A DNA stretch of 64,000 nt. Origin: G963704535 sp963704535 (GTDB taxonomy: Bacteria > Chloroflexota > Chloroflexia > Chloroflexales > Roseiflexaceae). The translations under genes and the position numbers were made by a program. Shown here piece after piece: positions 37,943 through 45,428 of this stretch. The stretch's first letter is position 1. Each line of letters starts with the position of its first letter. The notes beneath the pieces were generated by a model, which saw only the letters and a program-made list of their open reading frames with translations, was not told where the DNA came from and did no database searches. The stretch lies in assembly GCA_963704535.1 (NCBI GenBank), contig OY969916.1, positions 10,168,001-10,232,000 on the forward strand, written 5' to 3'.

Positions 37943-40194
37943 ATGTCCCACCACTCCCGCCGCTTCGACATCCTTGCCCAGCGCGATATCAACCGCGAGA
38001 CCTTTGTCGAGCCATGGCCGGAGGCTGGCCTGATCGTCGCCGACAGCCCGTACGACCCGCCGCCCAGCCTGCGGATCGTGGATGGGCGGGTGGCCGAACT
38101 GGACGGGCAAGCAGCGCGCCGACTTCGACATGCTCGACCAGTTCATCGCCGACCACGGCCTCGACCTGGCCATCGCTGAGGAGGCCATGGCGATGCCGGC
38201 ACTCGCAGCTCGCCCGCATGCTGGCCGACATCAACATCCCGCGCGCCGAAGTGCTGCGGCTGGCCGGCGGCTGCACGCCCGGCCAAGCTGGTCGAGATCA
38301 TCCGCCACATGAACGTGCTGGAGATGATGATGGGCCTGGCGAAGATGCGCGTCCGCCGCACCCCCGCCAACCAGGCGCACGTGACCAACAAGCGCGAGCA
38401 CCCGGCGCTGCTGGCCGCCGACGCCGCCGAGGCGGCCCGTGCGCGGCTTCGCCGAGGTCGAGACCACCGTGCGGCGTGGCGCGCTACGCGCCGTTCAACG
38501 CGCTGGCGATCCTCGTCGGCAGCCAGACTGGGCGCGGCGGGGTGCTGACCCAATGCGCGGTCGAGGAGGCGCTTGGACTGCGGCTGGCGATGAAGGGGCT
38601 GACCACCTACGCCGAGACGCTCTCGGTCTACGGCACCGAGCGCGCCTTCGTCGATGGCGACGACACCCCCTGGTCGAAAGCGTTTCTGGCCTCGGCCTAT
38701 GCGTCGCGCGGCGTCAAGGTGCGCTTCACCTCGGGCACCGGCTCGGAGGCGCTGATGGGCCACGCCGAGCGCTGCTCGATGCTGTACCTGGAGGCGCGCT
38801 GCCTGCTCATCACGCGCGGCGCCGGCAGCCAGGGCGTGCAGAACGGCTCGATCTCCTGCATCGCGCTGCCGGAAGTCGCTGCCGGGCGGCGTGCGCGCGG
38901 TGCTGGCCGAAAACCTGCTGGCCGCCATGCTGGGTCTGGAGGTGGCCTCCGGCAACGACGCGCTGGCCTCGCACTCGGCCATCCGCAAGACCGCCAAGCT
39001 GATGCTCCAGTTCATCCCCGGCACCGACTTCATCTTCTCCGGCTACAGCGCCGTCCCCAAGCGCGATAACCTGTTCGGCGGCGGCAATTTCGACGCCGAA
39101 GACTTCGACGACTACAACGTGCTCCAGCGCGACATGCAGATCGACGGCGGCACGCGCCCGATCGCCGAGGAGGAGGCGCTGGCCATTCGGCGCGAGGCCG
39201 CCCGCGCCATCCAGGCGATCTACGCCGAGCTGGGCTTCCCGCCGATCGACGACGCCGAAGTCGAGGCGGCGGTGGTCGCCCACGGCAGCGAAGACATGCC
39301 CCTGCGCGACGTGGTCGCCGACCTGGCCGCCGCCGACCGCTTCCTGGCCGGCGAGCAGACGATCGTGGCCGTGATCGCCGCGCTGCAGACGGCGCGGCTT
39401 CGCGCGGATCGCCGCCAACATCCTGGAGATGGGCCGCCAGCGCGTCGCCGGCGATTACCTCCAGCCGGCGGCGATCTTCGACTCGCAGTTCCACGTGCAG
39501 AGCGCAATCAACGATCCGAACGACTACAGCGGCCCCGGCACCGGCTACCAGTTGAGCGAGGGGCGCTGGCGCGAAGTGCAGGCGCTTCCCCAGGTCCGGT
39601 CGCCGCGCGACTTCATCGCCGACCGGATCGGCGCGCCGGTCGCGGGCCTGGCCGAGTTAGGCCCCGCGCGCCCCGGCTCCGAGCGCGAAGTGCTCGTGGC
39701 GGTCGGGCCGGCCTTCGGCACCGCGCTGACCCAGACGATCGGCGGCCTGGAGCACGAGGACGTGCTGGCGGCGATCCTCACCGGCGTCGCGCGCGAGGGG
39801 CTGACGGCGCGGATCGTCAAGGTCTACCACAGCTCGGACTGCGCCGCCATCGGCCACGCCGGCGCCCGGACTCAGCGGCTCCGGGATCGCGATCGGGCTC
39901 CAGTCGCGCGGCACCACCATGATCCAGAAGCGCGGCCTGGCGCGGCTGCACAACCTGGAGCTATTCCCGCAATCGCCGAGCCTGACGCTGGAGACCTACG
40001 AGGCGATCGGACGCAACGCTGCCCGCTACGCCAAAGGCGAGCCGGTAACACCCGTCCCGGTACAGGTGGACAACTGGGCTCGGTTGCGCCTGATCGTCAA
40101 GACCACGCTGCTCCATCGCCGCGAGACCGAGCAGATCCGCGACCAGCCGCCGGTCGAGCTGCGTCTTCGATTGGGAGCCCGATGTGTAATATAG
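37943..40194 (+). pseudogene. pduCD: fused large+medium subunit of B12-dependent propanediol/glycerol dehydratase, eight +1 frameshifts
   Basis: Stitching frames gives one continuous protein. The large-subunit part runs from MSHHSRRFDILAQRD to about GPGTGYQLSEGRW and contains ARYAPFN, VYGTE, DGDDTPWSKAFLASAYASRG and FTSGTGSEALMG, the PduC active-site segments. It passes without a new start codon into a PduD-like part (EVLVAVGPAFGTALTQTIGG; SGSGIAIGLQSRGTTMIQKR; NLELFPQSPSLTLETYEAIG). Each frame break moves the frame by +1: near 38106, 38198, 38281, 38436, 38473, 38872, 39395 and 39867. No stop interrupts the correct frames. As written it cannot be translated whole; sequencing error, decay or recoding are alternatives. 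The enzyme converts 1,2-diols to aldehydes with adenosylcobalamin. Confidence 0.88.
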
Positions 40195-40196
40195 AG

Positions 40197-40263
40197 AAGG
40201 TCAGTTGTCAGTGGTCAGTTGTCAGTTGCGCCGCAACTGACAACTGACCACTGACAACTGACG
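40197..40263. repeat. GTCAGTTGTC inverted repeat between dehydratase subunits
   Basis: Left arm GTCAGTTGTCAGTGGTCAGT, right arm with CAACTGACCACTGACAACTG, centred on GCGCCGC. A near-perfect hairpin of about 30 bp arms in the 86-base gap before the small-subunit gene. Confidence 0.9.
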
Positions 40264-40280
40264 ACGGACCAAGGACTGAT

Positions 40281-40691
40281 ATGCCTCAACCAAATAACAC
40301 CTACCCTCTGTCCGAGCACGCCGCCGACCGGCTCCGCGCCATCAGTGGTCGGCCGCTCGGCACGATCACCCAGGAAGCGCTCGAAGCCGGCGAGCTGGCG
40401 ATCACCGATCTTCAGATCAGCGCCGAGACCTTGCTAGCCCAGGCCGAAATCGCCCGCCGAGCCGGCTACCATCAGCTCGCCGCCAATTTGACCCGCGCGG
40501 CCGAGCTGACCGCCATCCCAAATGACGAGATCCTGCACATGTACGAGACCCTACGCCCCGGTCGCGCCTCCTACGCCGAGCTGATTGCCCTGGCCGAGCG
40601 CCTAGAGCACACTCACCGCGCCCCGGCAAGCGCGGCGCTGGTGCGCGAGGCCGCCGAGGTATACGCGGCGCGTGGCCTATTGCGCCAGTGA
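40281..40691 (+). CDS. pduE: propanediol/glycerol dehydratase small subunit
   Basis: 136 aa. It matches PduE/DhaE along its length: YPLSEHAADRLRAISGRPLG, LQISAETLLAQAEIARRAGY, NLTRAAELTAIPNDEILHMY and LRPGRASYAELIALAERLEH. This subunit completes the alpha-beta-gamma dehydratase with the fused protein upstream and is intact in one frame. No reactivase (PduGH) gene or microcompartment shell gene is visible nearby, though such functions are normally needed to recover inactivated cobalamin. Start ATG 40281 follows GGACTGAT, a weak ribosome site. Confidence 0.92.
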   Translation: MPQPNNTYPLSEHAADRLRAISGRPLGTITQEALEAGELAITDLQISAETLLAQAEIARRAGYHQLAANLTRAAELTAIPNDEILHMYETLRPGRASYAELIALAERLEHTHRAPASAALVREAAEVYAARGLLRQ

Positions 40692-40706
40692 AAGGTAATT
40701 CCTCCC

Positions 40707-40754
40707 TTTTATCGACGATTTTTGGCCCGGCTGGGCCAAAAATCGTCGATAAAA
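40707..40754. repeat. 48-nt palindrome (R2), copy 2
   Basis: 22-bp arms (TTTTATCGACGATTTTTGGC, then CC) with a four-base centre. Same length as copies at 20542 and 44165, with different but internally complementary arm bases. Outer GGTAATTCC/AAGTACC flanks partly pair. It could end pduE transcription. Confidence 0.9.
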
Positions 40755-40851
40755 AAGAAGAAAAGTACCACTCTGCCGAAGGCTAGGACAGCCTCCAATA
40801 CGCTCCCTGCATGAATCTTGCCATTGCAAGTAAAGATTGTCAACTTCCTTC

Positions 40852-40902
40852 TTGACAATCTTCCCCAACGGGAGTATACTCACTTTGACGTTAACGTTAA
40901 GG
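40852..40902 (+). promoter_or_regulatory. merR promoter and operator
   Basis: TTGACA (40852-40857) and TATACT (40875-40880), 17-bp spacing. Just downstream lies the near-palindrome TGACGTTAACGTTAAGG (40886-40902), which recurs as TGACGTTTACGTCAAGG at 41324-41340. The position after the -10 suggests autorepression by the MerR protein. Confidence 0.7.
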
Positions 40903-40914
40903 TTTGTAAACACC

Positions 40915-41307
40915 ATGAAAGACAAAATGCGCATCGGCGAGTTCGCCGACTGTGCGGGCGTCACGCCGCGAACAATCCGCTACTACGAATCCCTGGGGCT
41001 GCTGGGACCCAGCGAGCGTGAAGGCCAGGGCTTTCGCTACTACAGCGAGATCGAACTGGCACGGCTCAAAAAGATCGACTCGCTCAAGCAGCTTGGTCTG
41101 TCCCTGGAAGAGATCGGCGGGGTGATCAGCCTCTACTGCGAGGACCCCAGCGGCATCCGCGGCAAGCAGCGCCTCCTGGAGATCCTCCAGCGGCACCTTG
41201 CCGAGACGGACGAGAAGATCGAGTCCTTGCAGAGCTTTCGAGCTGAGGTCCAGACCAACATCACCAGGATTCAGCAGTTCATCCAGCTGGCCTCACAGAA
41301 GGACTGA
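40915..41307 (+). CDS. MerR-family transcriptional regulator
   Basis: 130 aa from ATG 40915. The winged helix-turn-helix covers residues 5-70 (MRIGEFADCAGVTPRTIRYY, then ESLGLLGPSER and GFRYYSEIELARLKKI), followed by the antiparallel coiled-coil dimer helix (LEEIGGVISLYCED to ITRIQQF). Only one Cys lies in the effector region (LYCED) and there is no CxxC metal loop, so metal sensing of the MerR/CueR kind is not supported; ligand unknown. Matching operators flank the gene, implying control of itself and of the membrane-protein gene downstream. Confidence 0.92.
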   Translation: MKDKMRIGEFADCAGVTPRTIRYYESLGLLGPSEREGQGFRYYSEIELARLKKIDSLKQLGLSLEEIGGVISLYCEDPSGIRGKQRLLEILQRHLAETDEKIESLQSFRAEVQTNITRIQQFIQLASQKD

Positions 41308-41323
41308 TTTTTTGCCCCGAATG

Positions 41324-41340
41324 TGACGTTTACGTCAAGG
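41324..41340 (+). promoter_or_regulatory. second MerR-type operator
   Basis: TGACGTTTACGTCAAGG, identical to the site at 40886-40902 at 15 of 17 positions and more symmetric. It lies 26 bases before the downstream start codon, so the MerR protein probably controls that gene. Confidence 0.65.
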
Positions 41341-41366
41341 TTTAGATCATAAGTGGAGATGCAGCG

Positions 41367-41618
41367 ATGATTCACAACCTTTCGGCCCATACGACCACAA
41401 GCGCCCGGCGCGACCGCGGACTACAGCTTGTGCTCTGGATCACCTGGACGCTGGCCGTCGCCGGGACCGCGATCTTCAACTGGTACGTCGACATCGCGGC
41501 GAAGCAGCCGGTCGACCTGCTGGGCCTGGTGATCTACGCGGCGCTGGCCGGCACGATCGGGCTGATCGTCATGACGCTCGTCGAGCGATGGCTGGAGCCG
41601 CAGCGCTTCCTGGACTAA
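41367..41618 (+). CDS. small two-helix membrane protein
   Basis: 83 aa, ATG 41367 after GGAGATGCAGCG. Two predicted membrane helices: about 22-42 (LVLWITWTLAVAGTAIFNWY) and about 50-72 (LLGLVIYAALAGTIGLIVMT). The N-terminus carries Arg residues and probably faces the cytoplasm. No family recognised. The MerR-type site directly upstream suggests it is the regulator's target, perhaps an envelope-stress or transport accessory protein. Confidence 0.7.
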   Translation: MIHNLSAHTTTSARRDRGLQLVLWITWTLAVAGTAIFNWYVDIAAKQPVDLLGLVIYAALAGTIGLIVMTLVERWLEPQRFLD

Positions 41619-41688
41619 GAGGCTGTCTGAAAAGGGGGAGTTTGAGGGGGCCGCCCCTCAAACTCCCCCTTTTCAGACAGCCTCTAAG
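41619..41688. repeat. R1 palindrome, complete form
   Basis: The longest perfect R1 copy: AGAGGCTGTCTGAAAAGGGG, GAGTTTGAGGGG, GCC, then the full complement ending CAGACAGCCTCT, about 33-bp arms. It lies between convergent genes and probably ends both transcripts. Confidence 0.92.
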
Positions 41689-41752
41689 AGATTGGAGATC
41701 GGAGATTGGGACGCCACGCTCAATCTCCGATCTCCAATCTCTAATCTCCACG
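41689..41752. repeat. GAGATTGGAGATC inverted repeat
   Basis: AGAGATTGGAGATCGGAGAT facing ATCTCCGATCTCCAATCTCT. Adjacent to the R1 palindrome; it overlaps the last codons of the DUF1269 gene. Confidence 0.85.
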
Positions 41753-42235
41753 GGTGATCAGCCCGGCCTCCACGTCCGGCGGCAGCATCCCCTGGTGCAG
41801 CGTGCCGCCCAAGTGCTCCAGCACAGCCTTGGCCGCTACAGCATCCTCGTCGCGGGCCAGCGCCAGCACCGCCGCGCTGCCGGCGTGCAAGTGCTCACCC
41901 AGCGCGCGCAGCACATCATCGGGAAAGCCGGCGTCGTGCCGCATCGCCGCATCTCCGGCCAGAAGATCCCCGGACGCTGTGCTCTGCCAGATGCTGAAGG
42001 GCGCGCCGACGACCGCGCCGGCCAAGCCCAGCAGCCACCCGGTCACTCGGCCGAATGTCGACGCCCACCGCAACTCGCGCTCCTCGGCTGCTTCCAAAAA
42101 GTCGACCTCGCCATCGGCGCTTTTGACGACGATCCCGATATCCTCCGGCTGGATTGCTGTAGGGCGAGCCTCTAGCGCTCCCACTGCCGCCTGCGCCTGT
42201 GCGATATCCCCGAACAGGCAAAAAATGATCTGCAT
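41741..42235 (-). CDS. DUF1269-family membrane protein
   Basis: 164 aa; AGGAGGAAACC before ATG 42235. N-terminal ferredoxin-like region (IIFCLFGDIAQAQAAVGALE, then IGIVVKSADGEVDF), a glycine-rich hydrophobic segment GRVTGWLLGLAGAVVGAPF that may insert in the membrane, and a C-terminal domain with VLALARDEDAVAAKAVLEHLGG. This matches DUF1269 (TM1-like) proteins, often stress-linked. The C-terminus runs into a repeat that supplies the stop. Confidence 0.78.
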   Translation of the reverse strand: MQIIFCLFGDIAQAQAAVGALEARPTAIQPEDIGIVVKSADGEVDFLEAAEERELRWASTFGRVTGWLLGLAGAVVGAPFSIWQSTASGDLLAGDAAMRHDAGFPDDVLRALGEHLHAGSAAVLALARDEDAVAAKAVLEHLGGTLHQGMLPPDVEAGLITRGD

Positions 42236-42260
42236 GGTTTCCTCCTACTGTACCGCCCGG

Positions 42261-42483
42261 TTATGTCTCGGCAAGAGGGGCTACAACCGGCGCGAGTACC
42301 TCCATAAAGCGCTCGTCAATCCCAATATAGGAAATGCCGTGCTGGACGCGACGCTGCTGTAGCGTCGCCGCGATCTGATCTTCAGTCCCGACCAGCGCCT
42401 GGACACAATCGAGAAGCTGGGTCGGCGTGAGAGGTGCCCGTTATGCCGACCACGCCAAACCGGAACGGCCTGAGAGCGGCCAG
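42261..42483 (-). pseudogene. hollowed-out LLM-class (F420-type) oxidoreductase remnant
   Basis: An AAGGAG at 42495-42490 is followed six bases on by CTG and about 10 codons reading like an LLM-class N-terminus (LRPFRFGVVG). After a junction near 42430 and a frame change, the C-terminus appears: LTPTQLLDCVQALVGTEDQI, RRVQHGISYIGIDERFMEVL, then APVVAPLAET and stop. The central ~220 codons of the TIM barrel are gone. Same architecture as the dehydrogenase relic at 18209-18426. Confidence 0.75.
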
Positions 42484-42566
42484 GGGTGGCTCCTTGAGGT
42501 ATCGTCGCGTGCCTTATCGGTCTTCGGCGCTAGTATAGCATAGCGCGCCGACCGAGCTGCCTTCCT

Positions 42567-43027
42567 TCAGCCCTCAGTTCGCTCCGCTCCTTCTTGCACC
42601 TTCGACCGTGGTGGATGCCACCCTACCCGGACCCAACGCCGTCGGGCGCTGACAAGAAGGGGGCGGTTGAGTTGGAGCGCTATAACCGTGGCGCGTCCCA
42701 CGGATGTCTGGCCGATTATGTACGTCCCATCGTCACTCCAGCGAAAGTGCTCATCCCAGTGCTGCGCGCGGGGATTGAACAGCGCCACGCTTTCATGGGT
42801 TTCCGAGTCTTCCGCCTGTGTCTGCGTGCCCTTGATCTCGTTACACGGCCGGCACGAGCGCCACAAGTTCTCGCGGATGGTTAGGCCGCCTGTGGCAATG
42901 GGCGTGATGTGCTCGGTACTGAGCGGTATCCCAGTCAATGCCTCATCGGACTGGCAGTACCCGCACCGATGCCCGGGTCTGTCAGAATCTGACGTTCCAA
43001 GTCGGCAGAGATGTATGGACGGCTCAT
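42567..43027 (-). pseudogene. HNH endonuclease, frameshifted
   Basis: ATG 43027 overlaps the stop of the upstream gene (ATGA) and begins MSRPYISADLERQILTDPG; the frame then breaks near 42975. The other frame continues GHRCGYCQSDEALTGIPLST, EHITPIATGGLTIRENLW and CRPCNEIKGTQTQ. These give a CxxC...CxxC zinc site around a His-Asn-His nuclease core (H in EHITP, N in ENLW, H/K region in CNEIKG). One base missing in a GGG run would restore it. Related HNH proteins are common singletons or paired genes in Chloroflexota and cyanobacteria. Confidence 0.78.
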
Positions 43028-43452
43028 GGAGTCTGGGCGTGCAGTTCATCGAGGGTGGGAAGGATGTGCCCGCGGCTGTGTAACAGTGCGTAGGCGTGCG
43101 CCTTGCGCAGAGACAGGGCATCCGCCTCATCGCGGATCTGTGCGAGTAGACGCCGCCCCTCTGGCGTCAGAGTGTGGGCGTTCTGACGTTCGATAAGCAG
43201 ATCATAGAGGGCAATCTTGTCATCATTTGCCGCACTGCGGGCAATCGCCCAGAGCGCCTCGTCCGACAAGTGCTCCATAGCCTTTAGCTCGGCCTGCACC
43301 TGTGGCGACAGGTCCAATTCCGGAGGGGGTGGCAGATTCTGCGCCAGAGTCTGGGCCACAACATCTTCGACCGATCGCGCCGCCGTCTGCGCACGTGCCG
43401 CAAGCTGCTTATACAGGTGTTCGGGAAGCGTGAGTGTAATGGTGTGGTCCAT
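43024..43452 (-). CDS. CopG/RHH-like protein paired with HNH endonuclease
   Basis: 142 aa. N-terminal residues 3-45 (ITLTLPEHLYKQLAARAQTA, then SVEDVVAQTLAQ) have ribbon-helix-helix character. A helical C-terminal region follows (LTPEGRRLLAQIRDEADALS). No catalytic motif. It overlaps the HNH gene by four bases, a pattern found in toxin-antitoxin-like or self-regulated pairs. A DNA-binding or antitoxin role is inferred from the RHH-like start only. Confidence 0.7.
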   Translation of the reverse strand: MDHTITLTLPEHLYKQLAARAQTAARSVEDVVAQTLAQNLPPPPELDLSPQVQAELKAMEHLSDEALWAIARSAANDDKIALYDLLIERQNAHTLTPEGRRLLAQIRDEADALSLRKAHAYALLHSRGHILPTLDELHAQTP

Positions 43453-43574
43453 GGCTCATCTCCTCAGTAGCGGTCGCCAACCAGCGTCATGGTAGCACGC
43501 CCATCCCATCAACGCAAAAATCAGGTAGAGACAATGTCTTCTACCTGATCTCACACTGGCTTAACTGTAAATTT

Positions 43575-43650
43575 TGGAGCGGGAGACGGGATTCGAACCC
43601 GCGACCTATACCTTGGCAAGGTATCGCTCTACCAACTGAGCCACTCCCGC
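43575..43650 (-). tRNA. trnG: tRNA-Gly (GCC)
   Basis: On the minus strand the acceptor GCGGGAG pairs with CTCCCGC, the D arm GGCTCAGTTGGTAGAGC is typical, the anticodon loop is TTGCCAA on an ATACC/GGTAT stem (anticodon GCC), and the T arm has GGTTCGAATCC. Discriminator T and an encoded CCA (43575-43577) follow. Confidence 0.97.
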
Positions 43651-43710
43651 ATCACTTCGCCGGGATTATAGCACAGCCCGTAGAATATTGCAAATCGGCA
43701 CGGGCATCGC

Positions 43711-44010
43711 TCAGAGCGCGCACAGCCCGGCCTTGACCAGCAGCGCCTCGACCTCGGGGAAGTCGCCGCCGAACTCCTCGCCGACCGGCAGAGCCAGGGC
43801 CGCGAGCTGCGCGACCACGTGGCAGCGGTACGGCGCGGCCATGCGCTCGGCCTCGGCCTCCAGCGCCGCGCGCATGGCCGTGTTCAGTTGTCGCTGAGGA
43901 GCTGGATACACAACACCCGGTTGTTGCCGGCGGGCCGGGTATGCGCGGCGGCCCCAGGCGAGGCCGGTCAGGAGCGCGACGAAAGCGATTGGTGCGAGCA
44001 GGATTTTCAT
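43711..44010 (-). CDS. small exported or membrane-anchored protein of unknown function
   Basis: 99 aa. MKILLAPIAFVALLTGLAWG is a signal peptide or anchor; no clear Ala-x-Ala cleavage site follows. The rest is helical and alanine-rich (LNTAMRAALEAEAERMAAPY) with two Cys residues. AGGAGACCC precedes ATG 44010. No family recognised; genuine coding is supported by ribosome site and composition. Confidence 0.6.
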   Translation of the reverse strand: MKILLAPIAFVALLTGLAWGRRAYPARRQQPGVVYPAPQRQLNTAMRAALEAEAERMAAPYRCHVVAQLAALALPVGEEFGGDFPEVEALLVKAGLCAL

Positions 44011-44164
44011 ATGGGTCTCCTATGCTGCCTCCAGCATGCGTGGGTCTGTTATCATATTAAACGCAGCATAGCAGCATTTTGATACCCTCTTCCATCCGTC
44101 TTGGGTCTGAATTGTAAATCACCTGCGGTGGTCTCGGCCTTCGGCAGAGTGGTACTTTCTCTTC

Positions 44165-44212
44165 TTTTTGTCGTAGATTTTCGCCCGACCGGGCGAAAAT
44201 CTACGACAAAAA
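44165..44212. repeat. 48-nt palindrome (R2), copy 3
   Basis: 23-bp arms (TTTTTGTCGTAGATTTTCGC, then CCG) around AC. The inner half equals copy 1 while the outer half differs with matching changes on both arms. Followed by the same GAACTTCTTGAGGAATCCCG and GGGGCTTGACGAAGGGC blocks as copy 1. Confidence 0.9.
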
Positions 44213-44323
44213 AGAGGTGAAGCGCCTTGCTGCCGAACTTCTTGAGGAATCCCGACCCTTCCATCCGTCAGGATTCCGTAGGGGGGCTTGACGAAGGGCG
44301 GGCAATCGAGCTTGGTTTTAGGA

Positions 44324-45229
44324 TTATGGGGTTGCGGCGCCGGGTTGGACCGGCTGGCCCGCAGCGAGCTGCTTCAGCGCCGGCTCCAGCTCGACCAGGG
44401 TGATCCCACCTTCGTAGCGGGCCTGGATCGTGCCCTGCGCGTCGACCAGGAAGGTCCACGGCTCGGTCTGAAGCTTCCACTCGGTCATCGCTGGCACGCG
44501 GCGCTGCTGCTGGGCCGACTCGCCGAACGGGTAGGGGTAGACCTCGACGTGGATGAAGTTGATCTGTGCTTTGAAGGTCTCTTTGAGCTGCTTGATGACC
44601 TTCAGATTGGGGGCGCAGACCGCCGTCTGGCAGAAGCCGGGGGTCGAGAACGTGACCAGAAACGGCTTCTTCGCCGCCAGCGCATCGGCGACTGTGAGCC
44701 GGTACAGGTCCGGGTCGGGCTGGCTGTCGGAGGTCAGCCGCTGGAGATCGGGGACCTCGGCGAGCGTCAGGTTCTTGACCGGGATGGCCGGGGTGCCCAC
44801 CGCTGGCGTGCTCGATTCGGCCAGCACGCTGACCCGGACGCGGCTGACCTGCGGCGCGCCGCCCGGCTCGGTCATCTCGACCTCGACGCCCCAGTCGCCG
44901 GCCCGGTCGAACGTCGCGTAGGCGACATACAGGCCGAACGGTAGCCCCTGGCCGCGGTAGATCGCGTCGGCCTCGCCCAGCACCTTGTTGGGATCGGGGT
45001 TGTCCAGGAAGAACAGGCGCAAGTGGACCTTGAGGTTCGGATCATTGACCGGCGTGCCCGCTTTGACGACCCCGAACGGCAGCCGGTTCTGCCCTACCGC
45101 CAGCTCCGATGCGGCCGGGATGGCCGAGAGCGAGGCCGTGGCTGCCGGCGCGGTCGGCGCGGCGCCGCCGGCTTGCCCACACGCCGCCAGCAGCAGCGCG
45201 GCAAGCAGCAGCCTCAGGCTGCGCCGCAT
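44324..45229 (-). CDS. lipoprotein with thioredoxin-like domain
   Basis: 301 aa. The start at 45229 gives a lipoprotein signal (LLLAALLLAACG, lipobox LAAC at Cys18). Residues about 60-140 form a beta domain like that in the neighbouring membrane protein. The C-terminal thioredoxin fold has FSTPGFCQTAVCAPNLK, a CxxxxC pair typical of a family of extracytoplasmic Trx-like proteins in Chloroflexota. It may handle metals or act as a reductant outside the membrane. It follows the two membrane-protein genes on the same strand. Confidence 0.82.
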   Translation of the reverse strand: MRRSLRLLLAALLLAACGQAGGAAPTAPAATASLSAIPAASELAVGQNRLPFGVVKAGTPVNDPNLKVHLRLFFLDNPDPNKVLGEADAIYRGQGLPFGLYVAYATFDRAGDWGVEVEMTEPGGAPQVSRVRVSVLAESSTPAVGTPAIPVKNLTLAEVPDLQRLTSDSQPDPDLYRLTVADALAAKKPFLVTFSTPGFCQTAVCAPNLKVIKQLKETFKAQINFIHVEVYPYPFGESAQQQRRVPAMTEWKLQTEPWTFLVDAQGTIQARYEGGITLVELEPALKQLAAGQPVQPGAATP

Positions 45230-45269
45230 AACAGACGCCGCTACTACAGCGCAAAGGCGCCACGAGCAC

Positions 45270-45373
45270 AGCACCCTGGACCCAGAGGGTACCCCGCGCG
45301 AGCGCGTATCGAAGGGTGCGGTTGGCCCAGGGCCGCACCCTTCGATACGGCCCGCCGGCCTACTCAGGGTGCT
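45270..45373. repeat. nested inverted repeat (AGCACCCTG ... CAGGGTGCT)
   Basis: An inner hairpin CGTATCGAAGGGTGCGG (45305-45321) / exact complement (45333-45349) lies inside outer arms AGCACCCTG (45270-45278) and CAGGGTGCT (45365-45373). It separates the 465-aa membrane protein gene from the lipoprotein gene. Confidence 0.85.
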
Positions 45374-45428
45374 ATGCCGTTGTAGTGTCAGTGTGCTTGG
45401 TCTCAGCGATCTGCTCACAGCCACCTCA

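Noticed and set aside
37943..40194. Several separate small genes in the dehydratase region
   Set aside because: Consecutive fragments align end-to-end to PduC then PduD, so they are pieces of one gene.
40915..41307. Metal-sensing MerR (CueR/ZntR type)
   Set aside because: The effector region lacks the paired cysteines of the metal-binding loop.
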